From: Burkholderia sp. Bp9142
GTDB taxonomy: Bacteria > Pseudomonadota > Gammaproteobacteria > Burkholderiales > Burkholderiaceae
Direction of reading: 5' to 3'
DNA: 64,000 bases
Assembly: GCF_003853415.1 (NCBI RefSeq)
Contig: NZ_QTPP01000031.1
Coordinates: 27,579-91,578 of the forward strand
The position numbers were made by a program, and so were the translations under genes. The notes under the pieces are model-generated. The model searched no databases. It saw nothing but the letters and a program-made list of their open reading frames with translations, and had not been told where the DNA came from. Within the stretch, counting starts at the first letter, position 1. The number at the start of each line of letters is the position of its first letter. Below are positions 27,461 to 35,804 of the stretch, piece after piece.

Positions 27461-28615
27461 TCAGCCGAGCAGCGCGTCCGCGAATTCCACGGCGCTGAAC
27501 GGCTGCAGGTCCTCGACCTTCTCGCCGACGCCGATGAAGTAGACGGGCACCGGACGCTGCCGCGCGATCGCGGCGAGGATCCCGCCCTTGGCGGTGCCGT
27601 CGAGCTTCGTGACGATCACGCCCGTGAGGCCGAGCGCATCGTCGAAGGCTTTCACCTGCGTGAGCGCGTTCTGGCCCGTGTTCGCGTCGATCACGAGCAG
27701 CACCTCGTGCGGCGCGCCGTCATGCGCCTTCGAGATCACGCGCTTCACCTTCTTCAGCTCTTCCATCAGGTGCAGCTGCGTCGGCAGACGGCCGGCCGTG
27801 TCGGCCATCATCACGTCGATCTTGCGCGCGCGCGCGGCGCTGACCGCGTCGAAGATCACCGCGGCCGGGTCGCCGCTCTCCTGCTGGACGACCGTCACGT
27901 TGTTGCGCTCGCCCCAGACCGCCAGCTGTTCGCGCGCGGCCGCGCGGAACGTGTCGCCCGCGGCCAGCAGCACCGACTGGTCGAAACTCTGCAGGTGCTT
28001 CGCGAGCTTGCCGATGCTGGTGGTCTTGCCCGCGCCGTTGACGCCCGTGATCATCATCACGAGCGGCTGCGCGCGGCCGAGCATCAGCGATTTCTCGAGC
28101 GGCTTCAGCAGCTCGACGAGCAGATCGTGCAGCGCGTCCTTCACCTGCTGCGAATCGGTCAGCCGGCCCACGCGCACCTTCTCGCGCAGCGCGCCGAGCA
28201 GGTATTCGGTCGCGTCGACGCCGGCGTCGGACATCAGCAGAGCGGTTTCGAGCTCTTCGTACAGATCCTCGTCGATCTTCGTGTTGACGAACACGCCGGT
28301 GATGCTCGAGCCCGTCTTCGCGAGCCCCGACTTCAGGCGCGCGAGCCACGATTTCTTCGCGGAGGCGTCCTGCGTCGGCGGCGGCACGATCTCGACCGCT
28401 TCGACGACTTCTTCGCTGCCGTCGTTGGTCGGCGTGACCGTCATCACGACGGCGGGCGCGGCGGGTTGGGCAGGCGCTCGCGGCGCTTCGACCGCCTGGC
28501 GGGCATCGGGGGCGGGCGCGTCGGACGGCGCGCCCGGTTGCGGCGCGTCGATCGATTGCGATTCCGCGGAGTCGGGCTCCTGCGTTTTCTTGAATCGTTT
28601 GAAGAAGCTGAACAT
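27461..28615 (-). CDS. ftsY: signal recognition particle receptor FtsY
   Basis: A 384-residue SRP GTPase that docks ribosome-SRP complexes at the inner membrane. It begins MFSFFKRFKK, a basic amphipathic membrane-targeting end, then has an Ala/Pro/acidic linker (A domain) to about residue 90, the N domain, and the G domain with GVNGAGKTTSIGKLA (G1), DTAGRLPTQ (G3), TKLDGTAKGG (G4) and GVGEKVEDLQPF at the end. It is divergent from rsmD, the same arrangement as in many proteobacteria. Confidence 0.95.
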   Translation of the reverse strand: MFSFFKRFKKTQEPDSAESQSIDAPQPGAPSDAPAPDARQAVEAPRAPAQPAAPAVVMTVTPTNDGSEEVVEAVEIVPPPTQDASAKKSWLARLKSGLAKTGSSITGVFVNTKIDEDLYEELETALLMSDAGVDATEYLLGALREKVRVGRLTDSQQVKDALHDLLVELLKPLEKSLMLGRAQPLVMMITGVNGAGKTTSIGKLAKHLQSFDQSVLLAAGDTFRAAAREQLAVWGERNNVTVVQQESGDPAAVIFDAVSAARARKIDVMMADTAGRLPTQLHLMEELKKVKRVISKAHDGAPHEVLLVIDANTGQNALTQVKAFDDALGLTGVIVTKLDGTAKGGILAAIARQRPVPVYFIGVGEKVEDLQPFSAVEFADALLG

Positions 28616-28816
28616 GGTCTGACGTCGGGAAGAGGGCGGGCGCCGCCAGGGCGGAGCGCCGGAGGGGCCGTCGCGCGTGCGCACGGCGGCCGAAACGGTG
28701 CATTTTATCAGCGCGGCGGGGCACTCGCGTCAGCCGGTGCCGCCGCTGTGGTAACGTGCGCCTGTTTGGCGGTGCGCCCTCATGCGCACCCGGTCCCTCC
28801 GTCGTCGATATTCCGT

Positions 28817-29431
28817 ATGTCCCGTTCCTCTTCCGGCCGCCCGGCGGCCCCCTCCGGCCGTGGCAAGCCGCACACGATCCGCATCATCGGCGGTGACTGG
28901 AAACGCACGCCGCTCGCCGTGCTCGATCTCGACGGCCTGCGGCCGACGCCCGATCGCGTGCGCGAGACGCTGTTCAACTGGCTCGGCCAGGATCTCGAAC
29001 GCCGGCGCTGCCTCGACCTGTTCGCCGGCACCGGCGCGCTCGGGTTCGAGGCCGCGTCGCGCGGCGCATCGAGCGTCGTGATGGTCGAGCGCCACCCGCG
29101 CGCGGCGCAGCAGCTGCGCGCGATCAAGGACAAGCTCGGCGCGCGCTCGGTCGAGGTCGCGGAAGCCGACGCGCTGCGGCTCGCGGCCGGGCTGACCCCG
29201 GGCGCGTTCGACGTCGTGTTCCTCGACCCGCCGTTCGGCGAGCCGGCCGTGCTCGATCGCGCGATCGCGCTGGCGGCGCCGCTCGTCGCGCCGGATGGCG
29301 CGCTGTACGTCGAGACGGGGGCCGAGCTCGACCCCGCCGCGCACGAAGCGCTCGCCGGCTGGCAGGTGGTGAAGCACGGCAAGGCCGGTGCGGTTCACTA
29401 TCATTTGCTGCGGCGCGAAAATGATGAATAA
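28817..29431 (+). CDS. rsmD: 16S rRNA (guanine966-N2)-methyltransferase RsmD
   Basis: A 204-residue SAM-dependent methyltransferase acting on the assembled 30S subunit. An N-terminal Ser/Arg-rich tail precedes TIRIIGGDWKRTPLAV and RPTPDRVRETLFNWLG. The SAM-binding loop is CLDLFAGTGALGFEAASRGA and the catalytic motif is VVFLDPPFGEP. It is divergent from ftsY and followed by coaD 112 bp downstream on the same strand. Confidence 0.94.
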   Translation: MSRSSSGRPAAPSGRGKPHTIRIIGGDWKRTPLAVLDLDGLRPTPDRVRETLFNWLGQDLERRRCLDLFAGTGALGFEAASRGASSVVMVERHPRAAQQLRAIKDKLGARSVEVAEADALRLAAGLTPGAFDVVFLDPPFGEPAVLDRAIALAAPLVAPDGALYVETGAELDPAAHEALAGWQVVKHGKAGAVHYHLLRRENDE

Positions 29432-29542
29432 TGCGCGTTCCATACGAGGCGGCGCGCCGCAAAGGCGACGCCTGCCCATCCCGGCAGTGGCGTGCGCGTC
29501 GCACGGCTGCCCCCCCGTTTGCGTGATGACAGGAGGAGCGAC

Positions 29543-30040
29543 ATGGTAGTCGCCGTGTATCCCGGTACGTTCGATCCGCTGACGCGCGGGCACGAAGACC
29601 TCGTGCGGCGTGCGTCGAGCATTTTTGATACGCTGGTGGTCGGTGTGGCCGACAGCCGCGCGAAGAAGCCGTTCTTCTCGCTGGAAGAACGTCTGAAGAT
29701 TGCGAACGAGGTGCTCGGCCATTATCCGAACGTGAAGGTGATGGGGTTCAAGGGCCTGTTGAAGGACTTTGTCCGCACCAACAACGCGCGCGTGATCGTG
29801 CGCGGCCTGCGTGCCGTGTCCGATTTCGAGTATGAGTTCCAGATGGCGGGGATGAACCGCTATCTGCTGCCCGACGTCGAGACGATGTTCATGACGCCGT
29901 CCGATCAGTACCAGTTCATCTCGGGGACGATCGTGCGCGAAATCGCGCAGTTGGGCGGCGATGTCAGCAAGTTCGTGTTCCCGTCCGTCGAGAAGTGGCT
30001 GACCGAGAAAGTCGCTGCGATGGGAGGCCCGGCCGCGTGA
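29543..30040 (+). CDS. coaD: phosphopantetheine adenylyltransferase
   Basis: A 165-residue nucleotidyltransferase that joins ATP and 4'-phosphopantetheine to dephospho-CoA. It starts MVVAVYPGTFDPLTRGHEDL with the T/HxGH nucleotide site, has the LLKDFVRTNNARVIVRGLRAVSDFEYE block and ends with the ISGTIVREIAQLGGDVSKFV motif. AGGAGGA lies before the ATG at 29543. It shares a unit with rsmD and the ferredoxin gene. Confidence 0.96.
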   Translation: MVVAVYPGTFDPLTRGHEDLVRRASSIFDTLVVGVADSRAKKPFFSLEERLKIANEVLGHYPNVKVMGFKGLLKDFVRTNNARVIVRGLRAVSDFEYEFQMAGMNRYLLPDVETMFMTPSDQYQFISGTIVREIAQLGGDVSKFVFPSVEKWLTEKVAAMGGPAA

Positions 30041-30046
30041 CGCGGC

Positions 30047-30077
30047 GCCGGGCGGTTTCGTCGCGAAGCCGCCCGGC
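30047..30077 (+). other. strong hairpin between coaD and the ferredoxin gene
   Basis: GCCGGGCGG / CCGCCCGGC stem (9 bp) with further pairing in the loop; no T-run. It may stabilise the coaD 3' end or be a partial attenuator. Confidence 0.45.
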
Positions 30078-30099
30078 GGCCTGAAGAAGTGAGATCAGT

Positions 30100-30366
30100 A
30101 TGTCTTTGATGATTACCGACGAGTGCATCAATTGCGACGTATGCGAGCCCGAGTGCCCGAACGGCGCGATTTCGATGGGCCCGGATATCTACGTGATCGA
30201 CCCGAACAAGTGTACCGAGTGCGTCGGCCATTTCGACGAACCGCAGTGCCAGCAGGTGTGTCCGGTCGAATGCATTCCGCGCGATCCGCAGCATGACGAA
30301 TCGCACGCGCAGTTGATGGAGAAGTATCACGCGTTGACCGCCGCGAAGGGCGACGACGCGCAGTGA
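30100..30366 (+). CDS. YfhL-type 4Fe-4S dicluster ferredoxin
   Basis: An 88-residue electron carrier with two cluster motifs: CINCDVCEPECPNG, and CTECVGHFDEPQCQQVCP with the extra spacing between its second and third cysteines that marks the Allochromatium-type (YfhL/FdxN) ferredoxins. The C-terminal tail contains HDESHAQLMEKYHAL. These low-potential cytosolic ferredoxins have varied partners; none can be read from the context. It follows coaD by 59 bp. Confidence 0.92.
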   Translation: MSLMITDECINCDVCEPECPNGAISMGPDIYVIDPNKCTECVGHFDEPQCQQVCPVECIPRDPQHDESHAQLMEKYHALTAAKGDDAQ

Positions 30367-30410
30367 CCCGGCGGTGACGTGCACGCGTCACGACGCCGCG
30401 ATTACCTCGG

Positions 30411-30440
30411 CCGGCGCCGTTCGGCGCCGGTTCCGCTTCC
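30411..30440. terminator. hairpin between the convergent ferredoxin and hisC genes
   Basis: CCGGCGCC-GTTC-GGCGCCGG (8-bp stem) followed on the plus strand by a T/C-rich tract. Likely terminator for the ferredoxin unit, possibly for both sides. Confidence 0.6.
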
Positions 30441-30449
30441 GCTTCTGTT

Positions 30450-31517
30450 TCAGCCGATCAGGTCGCGCAATGCCGTGACGAGCGCGTCGCATTCGGCATC
30501 GGTGCCGACGGTGATGCGCAAGTGCTGGTCGATGCGCGGCGCGCGGAAGTGCCGCACGAAAATCTCCCGATCCTTCAGCTTCGCCGCGATCGCGCCCGCA
30601 TCGTGCGCGGGATGGCGCGCGAACACGAAATTCGCGGCCGACGGCACGACGTCGAAGCCGAGCGCCTCGAGCGCGTGCGTGAGCCGTGCGCGGCTGTCGA
30701 TCACGCGCCGGCAGGTCGCGCTGAAATAGTCGGTGTCTTCGTATGCCGCCTGCGCGGCAACCTGCGCGAGCCGGTCGAGCGGATAGGAGTTGAAGCTGTC
30801 CTTCACGCGATTCAGTGCGTCGATCAGCGTCGCGTCGCCGAACGCGAAGCCGACGCGCATGCCCGCGAGCGAGCGAGCCTTGGACGTCGTGTGCACGACG
30901 AGCAGGTTCGGATGGCGGTCGATCAGCGTGATCGCGGATTGCGCGCCGAAATCGACGTACGCCTCGTCGATCAGCACGACCGACGACGGGTTCGCGGCCG
31001 CGATCCGCTCGATGTCCGCGAGCGGCAACGCGCGCCCGGTCGGCGCATTCGGGTTCGGGAACAGCACGCCGCCCGCGTCGTCGAGATAGTCCTCGACGCG
31101 GATCGAGAAGTCGTCCGCGAGCGGCACGATCGTGGTCTCGACGCCGTACAGGCGCGCATAGGTCGGGTAGAAGCTGTATGAGATGTCCGGAAAGCGCAGC
31201 GGCCGGTCATGCTTGAGCAGCGCCTGGAATGCGTGCGCGAGGACCTCGTCGGAGCCGTTGCCGACGAAGACCTGCTCGGGCTTGATGCGGTGATGGGCCG
31301 CGACCGTCTCGCGCAGTGCGCGCGCGAGCGGGTCGGGATAGCGGCGCAGCGTGTCGCCGGTGTCGCCGAGTTCGCGGGCGATCGCCGCGACGACGCGCGG
31401 CGAAGGCGGATAGGGATTCTCGTTGGTGTTCAGCTTGACGGGGTGTGCGAGCGCGGGCTGTTCGCCCGGCACGTAAGGCACGAGTTGCTGAACGACGTCG
31501 CTCCAGTAACGGCTCAC
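30450..31517 (-). CDS. hisC: histidinol-phosphate aminotransferase
   Basis: A 355-residue fold-type I PLP enzyme that makes histidinol phosphate in histidine synthesis. It shows KLNTNENPYPPSP near the N-terminus, FVGNGSDEVLAHAF, the PNPNAPTGRALPL cofactor block, LIDEAYVDF and the Schiff-base lysine in TTSKARSLAGMRVGF. The GTG at 31517 (MSRYWSDVV) has AGGAG seven bases upstream; the longer TTG start at 31538 has none. It lies apart from other his genes, so it is either a second HisC or one acting on related substrates. Confidence 0.92.
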   Translation of the reverse strand: MSRYWSDVVQQLVPYVPGEQPALAHPVKLNTNENPYPPSPRVVAAIARELGDTGDTLRRYPDPLARALRETVAAHHRIKPEQVFVGNGSDEVLAHAFQALLKHDRPLRFPDISYSFYPTYARLYGVETTIVPLADDFSIRVEDYLDDAGGVLFPNPNAPTGRALPLADIERIAAANPSSVVLIDEAYVDFGAQSAITLIDRHPNLLVVHTTSKARSLAGMRVGFAFGDATLIDALNRVKDSFNSYPLDRLAQVAAQAAYEDTDYFSATCRRVIDSRARLTHALEALGFDVVPSAANFVFARHPAHDAGAIAAKLKDREIFVRHFRAPRIDQHLRITVGTDAECDALVTALRDLIG

Positions 31518-31647
31518 CGCTTGGCTCCTGACGGGCAAAAACGACCAGATTACCGCATGTGGGCGCCGCGGTGCGCAATTGCGCGGGACGGAGAGGCCGC
31601 CCGGCGCTGCCGGAAGGCACGTTGCACCATGCCGGTGCGGTGCGGGT

Positions 31648-32247
31648 TCAGTTGCGATGCAGCTGCATCGTCGCGCGGTTGAGTTCGCCCTTGACGACCA
31701 TCGGCATCACCGCGAGCGCACGCTCGATCGATGCATCGATCACGTCCTGCTCCTCGCGGCGCGGCGGCTTCAGCACGAAGTTCGCGACGTTGGGCTTCGC
31801 GCCGGCGCGCGCGCCGTCCGGGATCAGGTCGCGCGGATGGCCGATGCCGATGCGCAGGCGCCAGTACTGCTGCGACGACAGGTGCGCGGAGATGTCCTTC
31901 AGGCCGTTGTGGCCGCCGCTGCCGCCGCCGAGCTTCAGCTTCACGGTGCCGGGCGGCAGATCGAGTTCGTCGTGTGCGACGAGGATCTGGTCGGGCAGGA
32001 TCTTGAAGAAACTCGCGAGCGCGACGACCGACTGGCCGGAGCGGTTCATGTAGGTTTGCGGCTCGAGCAGGTGGACTTCCTCGCCGTGCAAGCGCGCTTT
32101 CGCATAGAAGCCGTGGAAGCGGCGCTCGTCGCGCAGCGTCGTGCCGGCTTCGCGGGCGAGCTGGTCGATCAGCCAGAAACCGGCGTTGTGGCGCGTCGCA
32201 GTGTATTCCGCCCCGGGATTGCCGAGGCCGACGATCAGTTTGATCAT
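31648..32247 (-). CDS. pth: peptidyl-tRNA hydrolase
   Basis: A 199-residue hydrolase that frees tRNA from stalled peptidyl-tRNA. It begins MIKLIVGLGNPGAEYTATRH with the catalytic His in RHNAGFW, and shows LLEPQTYMNRSG, LVAHDELDLPPG and GGGSGGHNGLKDI, all diagnostic. It lies just downstream of rplY, the usual proteobacterial order, with a terminator between. Confidence 0.96.
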   Translation of the reverse strand: MIKLIVGLGNPGAEYTATRHNAGFWLIDQLAREAGTTLRDERRFHGFYAKARLHGEEVHLLEPQTYMNRSGQSVVALASFFKILPDQILVAHDELDLPPGTVKLKLGGGSGGHNGLKDISAHLSSQQYWRLRIGIGHPRDLIPDGARAGAKPNVANFVLKPPRREEQDVIDASIERALAVMPMVVKGELNRATMQLHRN

Positions 32248-32285
32248 GACGTTTCATGGGCGGCAGCGGCCGCCTGGGCGCAGAA

Positions 32286-32319
32286 AAAGAAAAACCCGCC
32301 GGGCAAGCCGCGGCGGGTT
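32286..32319 (-). terminator. intrinsic terminator of rplY
   Basis: On the minus strand CCCGCCG / CGGCGGG stem followed by TTTTTCTTTTT. Read-through would feed pth. Confidence 0.88.
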
Positions 32320-32366
32320 GCGTCGACCGTTTCGTGAAACGGATCGAACGGGCGCGTGGGCAGCCC

Positions 32367-32975
32367 TTAGGCAGCCGGCGTTTCGCCTTCGCCTGCTGCG
32401 TCCGACACGGCACCAGCCGGGACCGTCGCCGATGCGACAACCGGGTTTTCCGCGTCGACGTGCGCGACCAGCGTCACGCCCGTCGGCAGTGCGATGTCCT
32501 TCGCGTGCAGCGACTGGCCTGCTTCGATCTTCGACAGGTCGACTTCGAGGAATTCCGGCAGAGCCGACGGCAGGCACTCGACTTCGATTTCCGTCGCGAC
32601 GTGCGAGACGATTGCGCTCGACAGCTTCACTGCCGGGCTGACTTCAGCGTTCAGGAAGTGCAGCGGCACCTTCGTGTGCAGCTTCTTCTTCGCGTCGACG
32701 CGCTGGAAGTCCACGTGCAGCACGAGTTGCTTGAACGGGTGGTATTGCACGTCGCGCAGCAGAACTTGTTGCGACTGGCCAGCCACTTCGAGGTCGAGGA
32801 TCGACGAGTGGAAGGCTTCCTTCTTCAGTGCATGCCACAGCGCGTTGTGATCGAGTTCGATCTTTTGCGGGGCTGCTTCGCCACCGTAGACGATACCCGT
32901 GGTCTTACCGGCGTTGCGCAGGCGGCGGCTCGCACCCGTACCTTGCTGTTGGCGCTCGAAAGCGACGACTTTCAT
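32367..32975 (-). CDS. rplY: 50S ribosomal protein L25 (Ctc form)
   Basis: A 202-residue protein of the long L25/TL5/CTC form. The N-terminal 5S-rRNA-binding domain starts MKVVAFERQQQGTGASRRLR and has GIVYGG; the C-terminal beta domain carries PLHFLNAEVSPAVK and LPEFLEVDLSKIEAGQSLHA. The ATG at 32975 is preceded by GGAG; the in-frame ATG 12 bases upstream lies on that ribosome site. It follows prs on the same strand (163 bp with a terminator). Confidence 0.95.
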   Translation of the reverse strand: MKVVAFERQQQGTGASRRLRNAGKTTGIVYGGEAAPQKIELDHNALWHALKKEAFHSSILDLEVAGQSQQVLLRDVQYHPFKQLVLHVDFQRVDAKKKLHTKVPLHFLNAEVSPAVKLSSAIVSHVATEIEVECLPSALPEFLEVDLSKIEAGQSLHAKDIALPTGVTLVAHVDAENPVVASATVPAGAVSDAAGEGETPAA

Positions 32976-33081
32976 GTGATTCTCCATTAGCTGCCCGCGA
33001 CCAGGCAGTAAAACGGGGCCGGCGAAATGGCGGCCCCCGATGTAACGGACGGGGTTTCGTCTATCCCGTCCGATTGTGCAA

Positions 33082-33107
33082 AAAGCGAAGCGTTGCCGCT
33101 TCGCTTT
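33082..33107 (-). terminator. intrinsic terminator of prs
   Basis: AAAGCGAAGCG / CGCTTCGCTTT, an 11-bp perfect stem with a 4-nt loop, followed on the minus strand by further T. It separates prs from rplY. Confidence 0.88.
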
Positions 33108-33137
33108 CTGCGCATGCTTTGTCGTGTCGTTACGCGA

Positions 33138-34100
33138 TCAGGATTCCGCGAACAGCGACATCACCGAGTCGCCGCGGCGGATCCGCGAGAACGTTTCGGC
33201 CAGCAGGCTCGCGCTCGTCAGCGAGCGGATCTTCGAGCAGCCCAGCGATTCGGCCGACAGCGGGATCGTATCGGTGACGACCAGCTCGTCGAGTGCCGAT
33301 GCGGCGATACGCTCGGCGGCGCCACCCGACAGAACCGGGTGCGTCGCGTACGCGAACACCTGCTTCGCACCGCGATCCTTCAGCACTTGCGCGGCCTTGC
33401 AGAGCGTGCCGGCCGTATCGACCATGTCGTCCATGATCACGCAGGTACGACCTTCGACTTCACCGATGATGTTCATCACTTCGGCGATGTTCGCCTTCGG
33501 ACGACGCTTGTCGATGATCGCGAGATCGCAGTTGAGCTGCTTCGCGAGTGCCCGGGCGCGGACCACGCCGCCGACGTCCGGCGACACGACGAGCAGGTCC
33601 GAGTAGTTCTGCTTGCGCAGGTCACCCAGCAGGATCGGCGTTGCGTAGATGTTGTCGACCGGGATGTCGAAGAAGCCTTGAATCTGGTCGGCGTGCAGAT
33701 CCATCGTGATGATCCGCTCGACGCCGGCGATTTCCAGCATGTTCGCGATGACCTTCGCCGAGATCGCGACGCGCGCCGAGCGCGGGCGACGGTCCTGGCG
33801 GGCATAGCCGAAGTAGGGGATGGCAGCAGTGATCCGGCCGGCGGACGCGCGCTTGAGCGCGTCGACCATGATCATCAGTTCCATCAGGTTGTCGTTGGTC
33901 GGCGCGCACGTGGATTGCAGGACGAAGACGTCCTTGCCGCGCACGTTTTCCTGGATCTCGACCTGGATCTCGCCGTCGGAGAAACGGCTGACCATTGCTT
34001 TGCCGAGGGGGATTCCAAGGATATTGACGACTTCCTGGGCAAGCGCGGGATTCGCGTTGCCAGTAAAGACCATCAAGCCATCATGGCTGTGGCTGCTCAT
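33138..34100 (-). CDS. prs: ribose-phosphate pyrophosphokinase (PRPP synthetase)
   Basis: A 320-residue enzyme that makes PRPP from ribose-5-P and ATP for nucleotide, His and Trp synthesis. It shows MVFTGNANPALAQEV, FSDGEIQVEI, YFGYARQDRRPRSARV, the metal site DLHADQIQGFFD, the flexible loop with DKRRPKAN and the PRPP loop VIMDDMVDTAGTL. It lies directly downstream of tRNA-Gln and ispE on the minus strand, the standard beta- and gamma-proteobacterial order. Confidence 0.97.
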   Translation of the reverse strand: MSSHSHDGLMVFTGNANPALAQEVVNILGIPLGKAMVSRFSDGEIQVEIQENVRGKDVFVLQSTCAPTNDNLMELMIMVDALKRASAGRITAAIPYFGYARQDRRPRSARVAISAKVIANMLEIAGVERIITMDLHADQIQGFFDIPVDNIYATPILLGDLRKQNYSDLLVVSPDVGGVVRARALAKQLNCDLAIIDKRRPKANIAEVMNIIGEVEGRTCVIMDDMVDTAGTLCKAAQVLKDRGAKQVFAYATHPVLSGGAAERIAASALDELVVTDTIPLSAESLGCSKIRSLTSASLLAETFSRIRRGDSVMSLFAES

Positions 34101-34144
34101 CGTGCACCTGCTTCAGGCTTAGGCGGGAAATGCGGGAAAATTTT

Positions 34145-34221
34145 TGGCAGGGGAGGAAGGACTCGAACCCTCGCATGCCGGAATCAAAATCCGGTGCCTT
34201 GACCAACTTGGCGACTCCCCT
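34145..34221 (-). tRNA. tRNA-Gln (anticodon TTG)
   Basis: A 77-nt cloverleaf with encoded CCA. The acceptor stem is AGGGGAG / CTCCCCT, the anticodon arm CCGGA-TTTTGAT-TCCGG puts TTG at positions 34-36, and the T arm is GAGGG-TTCGAGT-CCTTC. It lies between ispE and prs and is probably processed from the same transcript. Confidence 0.97.
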
Positions 34222-34274
34222 ACACTTAACTGATAACTTCACCGGACTTGTAGGCCATCCGGCAAAGCAAAACT

Positions 34275-35156
34275 TCATGACGCGAAAGCGAAGAGCGGAT
34301 GCTCGTTCAGGCTCTCGGCAACTGCACCGTTCCAACCGGTGGGCAGCCTGGCTTTCGCCGCTTCTGCCTCGTGCTTGCTATGAAACGCTGCAAACACGCT
34401 TGCTCCGGAGCCGGTCATCCTCGCGGGGGTCACATTATACAACCATTTGACCACCTGCGCAACTTCCGCGTACTTACCTGTTACAACTTGCTGCATGTCG
34501 TTCCGGCCGAAGCTGTCTGGCCATCCCGCATCGCTGCTTTGCTGTGCAAGAAAGTCCGTAATTGTGACTGGCTTCGTATCTCTTGTCAACAACTCGTCTG
34601 AAAAAATTTCAGCGGTGGGGACATGAACTCGCGGCGTCACAACCAGGAACCAGCGAGTCGGCAATTCTACCTCAGCTAATTCTTCTCCGATACCCTCTGC
34701 GAACGCATTTTTTCCAAAAACAAAAAACGGGACGTCGGCGCCGAGTTTTACCGCGAGCGACTGCAGTTCCGCGCGCGGCAGGTCGAGCTGCCACAGGCGG
34801 TTCAGCGCGAGCAGCGTCGTCGCCGCGTCGGAGCTGCCGCCGCCGAGGCCCGCGCCCATCGGCAGGCACTTGTCGATCTCGATGTCGACCCCGGCGGCGG
34901 TGCCCGTGTGCGTCTTCAGCAGGTTGGCCGCGCGCACGACGAGATCGCTTTCCTCGGGCACGCCCGGCACGTCGGTGACGCGTGTGACGCGACCGTCGTC
35001 GCGCAGCGTGAAGTGCAGCGTGTCGCCCCAGTTCAGCAGCTGGAACACGCTCTGCAGATCGTGATAGCCGTTCGGGCGACGGCCGGTGATGTGCAGGAAC
35101 AGGTTGAGTTTCGCGGGCGCAAGGCAGTTGCGCAGCGAGCGGGTCGAATCGGTCAT
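34275..35156 (-). CDS. ispE: 4-diphosphocytidyl-2-C-methyl-D-erythritol kinase
   Basis: A 293-residue GHMP kinase of the non-mevalonate isoprenoid pathway. It shows APAKLNLFLHITGRRPNGYHDL at the start, the ATP loop PMGAGLGGGSSDAATTLLAL, ADVPFFVFGKNAFAEGIGE and MTGSGASVFAAF near the end. The 3' half (about 34275-34740), next to the tRNA, is visibly poorer in G+C and uses A/T-ending codons unlike the 5' half and neighbouring genes, which suggests a recombined or slowly ameliorating segment. Confidence 0.95.
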   Translation of the reverse strand: MTDSTRSLRNCLAPAKLNLFLHITGRRPNGYHDLQSVFQLLNWGDTLHFTLRDDGRVTRVTDVPGVPEESDLVVRAANLLKTHTGTAAGVDIEIDKCLPMGAGLGGGSSDAATTLLALNRLWQLDLPRAELQSLAVKLGADVPFFVFGKNAFAEGIGEELAEVELPTRWFLVVTPRVHVPTAEIFSDELLTRDTKPVTITDFLAQQSSDAGWPDSFGRNDMQQVVTGKYAEVAQVVKWLYNVTPARMTGSGASVFAAFHSKHEAEAAKARLPTGWNGAVAESLNEHPLFAFAS

Positions 35157-35183
35157 GCGTATGTCGGGGCTAGGTTCACGTGC

Positions 35184-35804
35184 TTACTGGTCGAGCACGA
35201 GCTTGATGTCGAGCGGCGGCGTCGCGCGCACGAGGTTGACGCGTTTGACGCCGGTGGCCGGTGCGTCCGCGTAGGCGAGATAGTCGATCGTCCAGCCGTC
35301 CTGGCGGATCTGCTTGACGTGCGTCGCGTCGACCGGGTCGCGCACCGTCTGCGCGGGCGTCGCGGGCGCGGGCGTCGGCAGCAGCCAGTAGCGCAGGCCG
35401 GCCAGCGGCAGCGAGAAGCCGAGCGTGTTCTGCATCAGCTCGCCGACATCGGTCGCGTACTGCGGCTGGCGGTTCGGCAGTTCGAGCGACGCGGCCTGCG
35501 GCGTCGATTTCACGACCGCGAGCGTCTGGCCGAGCGGGCTGCGCAGCTCCAGCGACACGTCGTCGCCATGCTCCTGCCAGTCGAAGTTGCCGTACACGTT
35601 CTGCTGTCGGCCGAGGCGGTCGTTGTACTGCACCGCGAAGCGGCCGTGGTACGCATGCGTCGCGGCCGTCTGCAACACGGCGCCGGCCGGCGCATTCGCC
35701 GACGGCGGCGTGCTCGCGCAGCCGGCGAGCGCGAGCACCGCGCCGGCCGCGGCCAGCGTGCGCAGCGCGCGGGAAGACAGGGAAAGCATCGGGAACATCC
35801 GCAT
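35184..35804 (-). CDS. lolB: outer-membrane lipoprotein receptor LolB
   Basis: A 206-residue outer-membrane lipoprotein that receives lipoproteins from LolA. A signal peptide ends in the lipobox LALAGCAST, so Cys is lipidated. It has FAVQYNDRLGRQQNVYGNFDWQ and LRYWLLPTPAPA characteristic of LolB. The ATG overlaps the TPR-gene stop as TGATG, so translation is coupled; other in-frame ATGs at 35798 and 35789 are possible starts. ispE follows 27 bp later, the standard lolB-ispE order. Confidence 0.9.
   Translation of the reverse strand: MRMFPMLSLSSRALRTLAAAGAVLALAGCASTPPSANAPAGAVLQTAATHAYHGRFAVQYNDRLGRQQNVYGNFDWQEHGDDVSLELRSPLGQTLAVVKSTPQAASLELPNRQPQYATDVGELMQNTLGFSLPLAGLRYWLLPTPAPATPAQTVRDPVDATHVKQIRQDGWTIDYLAYADAPATGVKRVNLVRATPPLDIKLVLDQ

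Noticed and set aside
34145..34300. Integrated mobile element at tRNA-Gln
   Set aside because: No integrase, no direct repeat of the tRNA end and no foreign genes; only a composition change in ispE is seen.
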